From assembly GCA_016184445.1 (NCBI GenBank), contig JACPCT010000023.1:1-5276 (forward strand): a stretch of DNA of 5,276 nucleotides. The letters run 5' to 3'. Both the position numbers and the translations under genes were made by a program. Shown piece by piece: positions 1 through 5,254 of the stretch. Positions within the stretch are counted from its first letter, which is position 1. Each line of letters begins with the position of its first letter. The stretch is from Candidatus Tectimicrobiota bacterium (lineage in GTDB: Bacteria; UBA8248). The notes beneath the pieces are model-generated. The model did not search any database. It saw only the letters and a list, made by a program, of their open reading frames with translations, and was not told the DNA's origin.

Positions 1-751
1 TCCTCCGCCAGGCGCATGAGCAGCGGGGAGACGAGCCGGGCCAGGAAGGCGCGCCCCTCGCCCTCCAGCGGGCAGTTGATGGGGCCCCGCGCCTGGGGGC
101 CGGTGCCGTTCAGGTCCACGATGAGGTTCTCACCCTCCCGCGCGAGGGCGAGACGGAGGATGTGGGGGCCCGAGAACCCGTCCGTCTCGAGCGGCGCCTC
201 GGCCTCCCATCTTCCCTCGGGCAGGTTCGGCAGGAGCTCCCGCTTGAAGGCGAGCTCGCACTCCCGGAGGAGGTCGGCGAAGCAGGCCGTCAGCTGGTCC
301 GCGCCGTAGCGGCGCACGAGGTCGCGGAGGCGGAGCGCCCCCACCCGCAGGGCGCCGAGCTGGGCCCCCAGGTCATCGGCCAGCACGTCGGGCCGGCGGC
401 TGTTGCGCAGGAGGATGGCACGCACGTCCGCCACCGTCCCCTCCCCGCGCGCGATCCGCACGGGGGGGATAAGGAGCCCCTCATGGTAGATCTCCGAGCT
501 GCCGGCCGGGGCCCCGCCGGGGTGGGTCCCCCCCAGGTCGTCGTGGCGGCCCCGCACCTGAAGGAACGCGATCAGCCGGCCGCCGTCGAAGTCAGGGCCC
601 TGCCGAAACGATCGTAGAGGGCGGCGGAGAAGTCCCCCGCGTCCCGCAGCGAAGGGCTGCGCCAGACCCGCCCGAGGAGATCCTCGACCTCCTCCTCGAT
701 GGCCCTAAGGGCGCCCGCGACGATTTCGCTGACGACGGGGTCGACGTTCAC
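1..751 (-). pseudogene. hyuB: Hydantoinase B/oxoprolinase family subunit, N-terminal part, disrupted and running off the left edge
   Basis: This is the beta subunit partner of HyuA in ATP-dependent hydantoinase/5-oxoprolinase-type enzymes. It starts at GTG 751, 2 nt after the hyuA stop, with a GGGAG about 12 nt upstream, so the two genes are translationally linked. The first frame reads VNVDPVVSEIVAGALRA, then DFSAALYDRFGRAL, which is the normal family N-terminus, and meets TGA at 572-574 after 59 codons. From about 593 down to base 1 the homology continues in a different frame: DFDGGRLIAFLQVRG, GRHDDLGGTHPGG, SSEIYHEGLLIPPVRIARG, then DLNGTGPQARGPINCPL, with no stop to the edge. The roughly 55-60 residues that family members carry between these blocks are absent, including the HLGSMP-like and LNDPYRGGTHLPD-like motifs. 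The gene therefore has an internal deletion combined with a frame change. It is either a real pseudogene or an assembly error. The C-terminal half lies outside the window. Confidence 0.85.
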
Positions 752-753
752 TC

Positions 754-2907
754 CTAGGCCGCTCCCACGCCGTGCCAGCCGGTGGGCCGGCCGGCGCGCT
801 CTTTCTTCTCCAGCACATCCGCCCGGAAGCGGATGACCAGGTTCCCGTAGCGGTCCAGCCGGGCCTCCTGGCGGGGGAAGACCACGGTGGTGCTCCCGAA
901 GCTCTCCACCACGGCGGGCCCGGGGATGAAGTTCCCCTCCTTGAGCCGCTCGCGGTAGTAAATGGGGGTGTCCGCGAAGCCGCCCAGCTCCCGGAACCAC
1001 ACGAGGCGCGCCCCCTTGTAGGCCTCCTCGGGGCTCTCCGCCCCGGCGGGGATGAGGGGCAGGGTGGGGGGGTCGGTGAGGCCGATGCCGTTCACCCGGA
1101 GCTGGACGATCTCGACCGGCCGCCTTCCCTTGTAGTTGTAGGTGTAGCGCCGCTGGTAGAGCAGGTGGAACTGCTCAAGGGCGGAGGCGACGGCGGGGGG
1201 CGAGAGGTAGCCCGAGGGGAGATCCACCTCGATCTCGTGGGCCTCCCCCTGGTAGCGCATGTCGGCCGTCCGCCGGAAGACCCGGCGGTGGGGGGGAACC
1301 CCTTCGAGGGCGAGGCCATTTTCCGCCTCACGCTCCAGCCGCTCGATGGCACGGCCGAGGTCGTCGAGGTTTAGGCTCTCCTCGCTCTGGAGGCAGGGCA
1401 GCGCGTGGTCGTTCACCAGGTCCACCACCTCCAGGCCGAAGGCGCTCGTCATGCCCTCGAAGGGGGGCACGATGACGGTGTCGATCTCCAGGTACTCGGC
1501 CACGAGCCCCGCCGTGAGGGGGCCCGAGCCGCCGAAGGCCATCAGGGCGAAGTCGCGCGGCGAGATGCCCCGCTGGACGGTGGCGCGGCGCACGGCGTGG
1601 GCCTGGTTCCAGGCGGCTATCTCGACGACGCCCGAGGCCATCTCCAGGGGGTCCATGTTGAAGGCCTGGGCGAGCTGGCGCATGGCCCGCATGGCGAGGG
1701 CCTTGTTGAGCTTCACCTCGCCCCCGGCCAGATGGAGGGGGCTGCGGGCGAGGACGAGGTTGGCGTCGGTGAGGGTGGGCGCCTCCCCGCCCTTCCCGTA
1801 GCAGATGGGGCCCGGGTCCGCTCCCGCGCTGCGGGGGCCCACCCGGAGCCGGCCCTCGGGGCTCCGCCAGGCGATGGAGCCCCCGCCGGTGCCGATGGTC
1901 ACCACGTCCACCATGGGCAGGCGCAGGACGAACTCGTCGAGGTGGTGCCGCGAGGCGCGCTTGGTCTCTCCCGCCTCGATGACCGAGATGTCGGTCGAGG
2001 TGCCGCCTCCGTCGAGCGTGATGAGGCGGTCGTGGCCCGAGAGGCGGCCCAGGTAGGCGGCCGAGAGGGCGCCCGCCGCGGGGCCGGAAAGCACCGTGCC
2101 GATGGGCTTTTTCGCCACTTCTCGGGCCGTCGAGACGCCGCCGTTGCTCTTCATGACGAGGAAGGGGACCTCGCCCAGCGCCTCCTCGATCCGGCCCGCG
2201 CTCCGGTCGAGATAGGCCTTGATCCGCGGCTTGATGCAGGCGTCCAGCAGGGTGGTGACGGCGCGCTCGTACTCGCCCGGCTCGGGGATGACCTCGCTCG
2301 AGACGCTCACGAAGCACTCGGGGAACTCCCGCGCGAAGGCGTCGCGCAGGAGGAGCTCGTGGCGGGGGTTGGCGTAGGCGTGGAGGAGGCAGATGCCGAC
2401 CGAGCCGATGTTCCGCTCCCGGAACCAGCGGGCGGCCTCGGCCGCCTCCTCGGGGGAGAGGGGCTGGAGGACCTCGCCCGCGGCCGAGACACGCTCCCTC
2501 GCCTCCCGGACCCGCTCCGGAGGAACGAGGGCCTCGGGCGGGACCCGCAGGAGGGGAGTCGCAAAATGGGAACCCCGGCGCCCGGCGCCCGCGCTCCACG
2601 CCCGGCCCAGCTCCAGGAGGTGGCGGAAGCCCGCCGTCACGACGAGACCCAGGTTCTCGAAGCGGCGCTCGATGATGGTGTTGGTGGCGACGGTGGTGCC
2701 GTGGAAGACGCCGGTGACCTCGCCGGGGCGGATCTTGGTCTCCTGGAGAATCTTGCGGATGCCCTGGATGAGCCCCACGCTGTAGTCGGAGGGCGTGGTG
2801 GGCGTCTTGGTGGTGAAGACCTGCCCGGTGTCGGAGCGCACGCCCACGACGTCGGTGAACGTCCCGCCGGTGTCGATGCCGATGCGGAAGCCTCGCTGGG
2901 GCGCCAT
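754..2907 (-). CDS. hyuA: Hydantoinase/oxoprolinase family protein, alpha (HyuA-type) ATPase subunit
   Basis: This is a cytoplasmic ATP-dependent enzyme subunit. With HyuB it hydrolyses cyclic amides such as hydantoins, 5-oxoproline or lactams; related members are ketone carboxylases. The true substrate cannot be read from sequence. The protein has 717 residues, normal for the family. The N-terminal domain carries the phosphate-binding GIDTGGTFTD (residues 10-19) and HGTTVATNTIIER (69-81). The central domain has SEVIPEPGEYER (204-215), LSGPAAGA (273-280), the second ATPase signature DGGGTSTD (299-306), IGTGGGSIAW (338-347), SAGADPGP (360-367) and AFGGSGPL (457-464). The C-terminal part has RYQGEAHEIEVDLP, GPAVVE and STTVV. 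ATG 2907 is preferred because the conserved motif starts at residue 10 and an AGGGAGA Shine-Dalgarno lies just upstream. The open frame continues to 3264, but that extension is Pro/Arg-rich and crosses a terminator. Two small oddities: Gly replaces the usual Met in D-M-GGTSTD, and residues 103-126 look a few residues longer than in typical members. It is followed by hyuB. Confidence 0.93.
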   Translation of the reverse strand: MAPQRGFRIGIDTGGTFTDVVGVRSDTGQVFTTKTPTTPSDYSVGLIQGIRKILQETKIRPGEVTGVFHGTTVATNTIIERRFENLGLVVTAGFRHLLELGRAWSAGAGRRGSHFATPLLRVPPEALVPPERVREARERVSAAGEVLQPLSPEEAAEAARWFRERNIGSVGICLLHAYANPRHELLLRDAFAREFPECFVSVSSEVIPEPGEYERAVTTLLDACIKPRIKAYLDRSAGRIEEALGEVPFLVMKSNGGVSTAREVAKKPIGTVLSGPAAGALSAAYLGRLSGHDRLITLDGGGTSTDISVIEAGETKRASRHHLDEFVLRLPMVDVVTIGTGGGSIAWRSPEGRLRVGPRSAGADPGPICYGKGGEAPTLTDANLVLARSPLHLAGGEVKLNKALAMRAMRQLAQAFNMDPLEMASGVVEIAAWNQAHAVRRATVQRGISPRDFALMAFGGSGPLTAGLVAEYLEIDTVIVPPFEGMTSAFGLEVVDLVNDHALPCLQSEESLNLDDLGRAIERLEREAENGLALEGVPPHRRVFRRTADMRYQGEAHEIEVDLPSGYLSPPAVASALEQFHLLYQRRYTYNYKGRRPVEIVQLRVNGIGLTDPPTLPLIPAGAESPEEAYKGARLVWFRELGGFADTPIYYRERLKEGNFIPGPAVVESFGSTTVVFPRQEARLDRYGNLVIRFRADVLEKKERAGRPTGWHGVGAA

Positions 2908-3159
2908 GCTTCTCCCTGCGTCTCCTCGGCGGGCGGGGGGCACTCCCTCGCCAGACAGAGGGCGGTGGGTTCTGGCGTCCGCGGGGGGGGCGGAAAACCC
3001 CCTCCCGGCGGCTCTTTTTCCCGCCCGGCGGGGTGGTCCACCCGGCCGGCTGGGCGCCTGCGGTTTATAACCCACTCGGCCATCCGGGAAAAGGCCCGGG
3101 GCGGGGGCCTTCTGGGGGAATGCTCCCGCGAAGCGCGGAGGAGGGGCCGGCGGCCGAAG
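2908..3159 (-). other. hyuA leader region
   Basis: This GC-rich spacer lies between the terminator of the small peptide gene and hyuA. Read on the minus strand it holds a weak promoter candidate (3064-3092), long C/G homopolymer runs around 2935-2990 and 3000-3030, and the hyuA Shine-Dalgarno AGGGAGA, whose GGGAG core is 2912-2916, four bases before ATG. The frame of hyuA stays open through it, but the predicted residues are low-complexity Pro, Arg and Gly, so it is read as non-coding. I see no riboswitch or operator that I can name. Confidence 0.6.
3064..3092 (-). promoter_or_regulatory. Weak sigma70-type promoter candidate for hyuAB
   Basis: On the minus strand TTTTCC (3087-3092) and TATAAA (3064-3069) are separated by 17 bp. 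The -10 matches the consensus at 5 of 6 positions and the -35 at only 3. The site lies after the terminator at 3160-3190 and about 150 bp before hyuA, which is the right place for an independent hyuAB promoter. The TATAAA is conspicuous in otherwise very GC-rich DNA. No operator-like repeat was seen next to it. Confidence 0.35.
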
Positions 3160-3190
3160 AAAAAGGGGCCCCGCCTTTCGGCGGGGCCCC
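3160..3190 (-). terminator. Rho-independent terminator of the Lys-rich peptide unit
   Basis: On the minus strand a perfect 11-bp stem, GGGGCCCCGCC paired with GGCGGGGCCCC, closes a GAAA loop (a GNRA tetraloop) and is followed directly by TTTTT (3160-3164), then C and TT. The arms are 3180-3190 and 3165-3175. On the plus strand no comparable T-tract follows, so the terminator acts on minus-strand transcripts. It would end the transcript that carries the 25-residue peptide gene and insulate hyuAB from it. Confidence 0.9.
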
Positions 3191-3306
3191 CTTCGTCTGT
3201 CGCTTGCTTCCGTCTTGCTTCGGTTGGTTGAGTCGGCGCGATCGCCGGATGCTTCTTCCTGCAACTGCCAGCTACACCTACCTGCTACAACCGGTCGCTA
3301 CCGCGG

Positions 3307-3384
3307 CTATCTCTTTTTCTTGGCGGCCTTCTTCTTCCCGCCCTTCTTCTTCGCGGCTTTCTTCTTCGCGGCTTTCTTTGCCAT
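3307..3384 (-). CDS. 25-residue lysine/alanine-rich basic peptide
   Basis: The peptide begins MAKKAAKKKAAKKKGG and continues as KKK-AA-KKK-R before TAG at 3307-3309. It contains 14 Lys and one Arg in 25 residues, no acidic or aromatic residue, and a strict five-residue KKKAA or KKKGG period. The start is decided by an AAGGGAG Shine-Dalgarno (3392-3398) seven bases before ATG 3384. An in-frame ATG at 3390 is too close to that site. A promoter at 3519-3546 and a strong terminator at 3160-3190 enclose it as a single-gene unit. I do not recognise it as a named family. Its composition resembles the Lys/Ala tails of bacterial histone H1-like proteins, so nucleic-acid binding is a reasonable inference, not a demonstrated function. 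Alternatively the ORF is incidental and the RNA is the product. The antisense frame is merely a Phe/Ala-rich mirror. Confidence 0.65.
   Translation of the reverse strand: MAKKAAKKKAAKKKGGKKKAAKKKR
3346..3375 (-). repeat. Perfect 15-bp tandem repeat inside the Lys-rich gene
   Basis: CTTCTTCGCGGCTTT occurs twice in a row (3346-3360 and 3361-3375 on the plus strand). Two diverged units of the same length precede it at 3316-3345. Each unit encodes one five-residue KKKAA-type block, so gain or loss of units would change the peptide by whole blocks without shifting frame. Confidence 0.85.
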
Positions 3385-3391
3385 CAGCATT

Positions 3392-3398
3392 CTCCCTT
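3392..3398 (-). promoter_or_regulatory. Ribosome-binding site of the Lys-rich peptide gene
   Basis: AAGGGAG on the minus strand lies seven bases before ATG 3384. The hyuA start has the nearly identical AGGGAGA, which supports this as the SD form used here. It favours ATG 3384 over the in-frame ATG at 3390. Confidence 0.7.
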
Positions 3399-3444
3399 GC
3401 CGGGCGGATGGTGCATGGTGCAAACAGCTGTGCGAAGCAAGCGA

Positions 3445-3477
3445 CTACCAACCGCCACTCGATCGGAGGGGATGCAT
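3445..3477 (-). CDS. Possible 10-residue upstream ORF in the leader
   Basis: ATG at 3477 begins the ten-codon reading MHPLRSSGGW and ends at TAG 3445-3447. A GAGGGA sequence (3481-3486) lies four bases before the ATG. It sits inside the leader expected from the promoter at 3519-3546 and is in the same frame as the Lys-rich peptide, with that TAG as the only in-frame stop between them. The stop codon overlaps the right arm of the 12-bp inverted repeat at 3434-3445. It could be a leader peptide or chance. The short length makes this a weak call. Confidence 0.3.
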   Translation of the reverse strand: MHPLRSSGGW

Positions 3478-3518
3478 GGTTCCCTCGTCCGGTGGAGTAA
3501 AATACTTACATTTGAAAA

Positions 3519-3575
3519 TTTATGCCAAGTTGAATCACAACGTCAAGATTTTTTTTTGAATTTTCTTCCATTTTT
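3519..3575 (-). promoter_or_regulatory. Strong sigma70-type promoter with UP-like A-tract, driving the Lys-rich peptide unit
   Basis: On the minus strand TTGACG (3541-3546, five of six matches) and CATAAA (3519-3524, four of six) are 16 bp apart. Directly upstream of the -35 lies an A/T block containing nine consecutive A (3549-3557) and AAAATTC (3558-3564), as expected of an UP element that contacts the alpha subunit of RNA polymerase. Transcription would begin near 3512 and give a leader of about 125 nt before ATG 3384. The promoter sits in the only clearly AT-rich patch of the window (about 3495-3580). Confidence 0.7.
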
Positions 3576-3784
3576 CCGCACGCGGAGGGAGGAGAGACGG
3601 CGCTCGCGGCCCGGATGATCGCCTCGTCACCCGCGCATCGGAGCGGGCTTGAAGTACGATCCGCGCGCGCGAGGTGCTGCGAAACCTCTCTTTCCGCGCG
3701 GCGATTTGCGCGCGGCAGCGGGATGAATCGCGCGATGAAGGCGATCGATCGCGCATGGCGAGGAAGAAGAGAGAAGCAAGCGCG
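3576..3784. other. Spacer without a recognisable gene, rich in GCGC and GATC palindromes
   Basis: This stretch lies between the promoter region of the Lys-rich gene and the MFS stop codon. Short frames exist on both strands, but they are Arg/Ser-rich and have no SD or homology that I recognise. It contains several short palindromes: ATCGCGCGAT (3727-3736), GCGATCGATCGC (3741-3752), and a 7-bp hairpin with arms 3694-3700 and 3709-3715. None is followed by a T-tract on the minus strand, so no convincing terminator for the MFS gene is present. MFS transcripts may read into the next unit. Confidence 0.6.
3741..3752. repeat. 12-bp perfect palindrome GCGATCGATCGC
   Basis: This self-complementary sequence holds two overlapping GATC sites and a central ATCGAT. 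It lies 33 bp past the MFS stop codon in the spacer. It could be a protein-binding or methylation site, or simply part of the GATC-rich composition here. Confidence 0.5.
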
Positions 3785-5095
3785 CTACGCGTTCCACTCA
3801 GGGAACGCCAGCGGACCGCGCGATTCTTCCTGCGGCCGGAGGATGGGGCGGCGGATGCGGCTCGGCGCCGCGATCCAAGCCGAGGCGGCCGAGAGCGCGA
3901 GGGTGAGGGCGCACAGCCAGAGCGCGCCCGCGTAGCTGCCCGTCCAGTCGTGGATCAGGCCGGCCGAGACGGAGCCGAGGCTCCCTCCCACGCCGACCCC
4001 CGCCGCCAAGAGGCCCATGATGCGCCCCAACTGCCTCCCCTGGAAGATGTCCACCGCGATGAGGCTGAAGAGGGTGGGCCGGCTCCCGATGCCGAGCCCC
4101 AGGACGAGCGCCGCGACCCAGGGGATCGCCCAAGGCATCTGGGGGTGGAGGAAGCCCAGGCTGGCGATCCCGCCAAGGCAGAAGAGGGTGCCGAGGGTAT
4201 AGGCCGTCTCCCGGCCCGTGCGGTCGGAGACGCTCCCCCACATGAAGAGCCCGGCCGTCATGCCGAGGCCCACCGCCCCGTAGAGGTTGGCCGAGGTGGC
4301 GGCCGGGAAGCCGGTGTCCACCAGGAGGGCCACCATGTGCACCCCGACCACGTGGAGGGTGTAGGACTGGAAGAGGGAGACGCCCATCACCCCCCAGAAG
4401 GCCCGGGTGGCGAGGGCGCGGCGGAGGGTCCAGTCGGTCTCGGCCCAGGCGGCGTTGCGGATCTCCATGACGCGGAGGGGGCGGCTGCGCCTCCGCCGGG
4501 CGCTGATGACGCGCGTGGGGAGGAGGCCGTCGATCTTCTGGCCGACCGAGGCGGGGTCGGGCCGGAAGAGGAGCGCGAGCAGCGGGACCAGCAGGGCCAC
4601 CAGCAGCGCGAGGATGAGGTTGGCCGCGCGCCAGCCCCAGAGGGAGATGACCAGCTGCACCAGGGGGCTCAGGACCGTCTGAGGCGCGCCAAGCCCGGCA
4701 GAGGCGACCCCCAGCGCGAAGCCGCGGCGCCGGGAGAACCAGCGGGCGAGGACCGAGCCGTGGAGGGGGGTGGCGTTGGCGGTGAACCCGACGGCGGCGG
4801 CGACGCCGAAGGTGATGGCCAGGTGCCAGGGCTCGCGCACCCATATCCCCAGGGCCAGCCCGGCGGTCGTCATGAGGAGCGACCCGCCGAACACCCACCG
4901 GGGCCCCCAGCGGTCCAGCAGGGCCCCGAGGAGGGGGGTCCCGCCGACCATGAAGAGGAGGTTCACCGCGTAGGCGGTCGAGCCGCTCCCCCGGCTCCAG
5001 CCGAACTCCTGGACCTGGGCGACGTAGAAGACGGCGTAGAGGCCGCGCGTGCCCGCCGCGAAGAAAATGCACAGGGTGCTGAGGGCGAGGATCAC
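3785..5095 (-). CDS. MFS permease, monocarboxylate/oxalate-formate antiporter-like
   Basis: This is an inner-membrane secondary transporter of the major facilitator superfamily. Its likely substrates are small organic acids, inferred only from resemblance to the MCT/oxalate:formate branch. From GTG 5095 it has 436 residues and about twelve hydrophobic segments in a 6+6 arrangement. EFGWSR (30-35) after helix 1, the loop 2-3 signature GALLDRWGPR (57-66), and ARWFSRRRGFALG (117-129) are visible. The central loop (178-230) has RPDPASVG followed by a basic ARRRRSRP stretch. The second-half signature is GSVSDRTGRE (287-296). GTG 5095 is the first usable in-frame start, yet it lies inside the family motif FYYGWV at the beginning of helix 1, and no SD precedes it. 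Upstream, an SD (5152-5157) is followed by AT with the G missing. Restoring one base would give ATG at about 5145 and 17 extra residues ending in FYYGW. The start may therefore be damaged or misread. Confidence 0.88.
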   Translation of the reverse strand: MILALSTLCIFFAAGTRGLYAVFYVAQVQEFGWSRGSGSTAYAVNLLFMVGGTPLLGALLDRWGPRWVFGGSLLMTTAGLALGIWVREPWHLAITFGVAAAVGFTANATPLHGSVLARWFSRRRGFALGVASAGLGAPQTVLSPLVQLVISLWGWRAANLILALLVALLVPLLALLFRPDPASVGQKIDGLLPTRVISARRRRSRPLRVMEIRNAAWAETDWTLRRALATRAFWGVMGVSLFQSYTLHVVGVHMVALLVDTGFPAATSANLYGAVGLGMTAGLFMWGSVSDRTGRETAYTLGTLFCLGGIASLGFLHPQMPWAIPWVAALVLGLGIGSRPTLFSLIAVDIFQGRQLGRIMGLLAAGVGVGGSLGSVSAGLIHDWTGSYAGALWLCALTLALSAASAWIAAPSRIRRPILRPQEESRGPLAFPEWNA

Positions 5096-5151
5096 CCATC
5101 CGTAGTAGAAGCACGTGGGGAGGCTGGGCGGTGGCCGGAAGGGATGGCGCG

Positions 5152-5157
5152 TTCCTC
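5152..5157 (-). promoter_or_regulatory. Orphan Shine-Dalgarno upstream of the MFS gene
   Basis: GAGGAA on the minus strand is followed six bases later by AT at 5144-5145, and then by codons in the MFS frame (CCC TTC CGG onward). It is the best SD near the gene and points to a lost or unread ATG at this place rather than to the GTG at 5095. Confidence 0.45.
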
Positions 5158-5254
5158 GCGGTTCGGGGATTCGGGCCGGTTTTCCTGGGAAAAGCCCCGA
5201 GGGAACCTTATCACAAGGGGCGTGAAGCGTCCCCGGCAGGGGGCGTTCCGCCCC

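Larger units (their letters stand above)
3199..3445. repeat. 12-bp inverted repeat flanking the Lys-rich peptide gene
   Basis: GTCGCTTGCTTC at 3199-3210 is the exact reverse complement of GAAGCAAGCGAC at 3434-3445. The two arms lie on either side of the peptide gene, one in its transcribed leader and one just before its terminator, so the RNA could close a long-range 12-bp helix between its 5' and 3' parts. The left arm is also the first unit of an 11-nt imperfect tandem, CTTGCTTCCGT followed by CTTGCTTCGGT (3203-3224). A 10-base match, GAAGCAAGCG, recurs at 3773-3782 near the end of the MFS gene. The role is unknown. Confidence 0.7.

Noticed and set aside
1405..3231. Long plus-strand open frame of 608 codons
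   Set aside because: It is antisense to hyuA. Its residues are Gly/Ala/Arg/Glu/Asp-rich without any family motif, and it is explained by GC-rich codon usage of the real gene on the other strand.
2908..3264. N-terminal extension of HyuA up to 3264
   Set aside because: The family motif begins nine residues after ATG 2907, which has an SD. The extension is Pro/Arg-rich and runs through the terminator at 3160-3190.
3160..3512. The small transcription unit as tmRNA, RNase P RNA or SRP RNA
   Set aside because: I could not find the hallmark sequences of these RNAs, such as a tmRNA ANDENYALAA-like tag or the conserved RNase P core. The role of the RNA is left open.
3215..3559. Plus-strand frame encoding a Phe/Ala-rich, membrane-like stretch
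   Set aside because: The Phe-rich part is the complement of the Lys codons of the minus-strand peptide. No SD or promoter was seen on the plus strand, while the minus strand has promoter, SD and terminator.
3694..3715. 7-bp GC hairpin as terminator of the MFS gene
   Set aside because: On the minus strand it is followed by AAAGAG and on the plus strand by CAGCGG. There is no T-tract on either strand.
3535..3756. Minus-strand 73-codon Arg/Ser-rich frame in the spacer
   Set aside because: It has no recognisable SD, it overlaps the promoter island, it has a composition typical of a random GC-rich frame, and it shows no known motif.
3615..3935. Plus-strand 106-codon frame at the end of the MFS gene
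   Set aside because: It is largely antisense to the MFS C-terminus and contains no family motif.
3798..5114. Minus-strand 438-codon frame overlapping the MFS gene
   Set aside because: It reads as Pro/Arg/Gly/His-rich sequence. The adjacent frame gives a clear 12-helix MFS protein.
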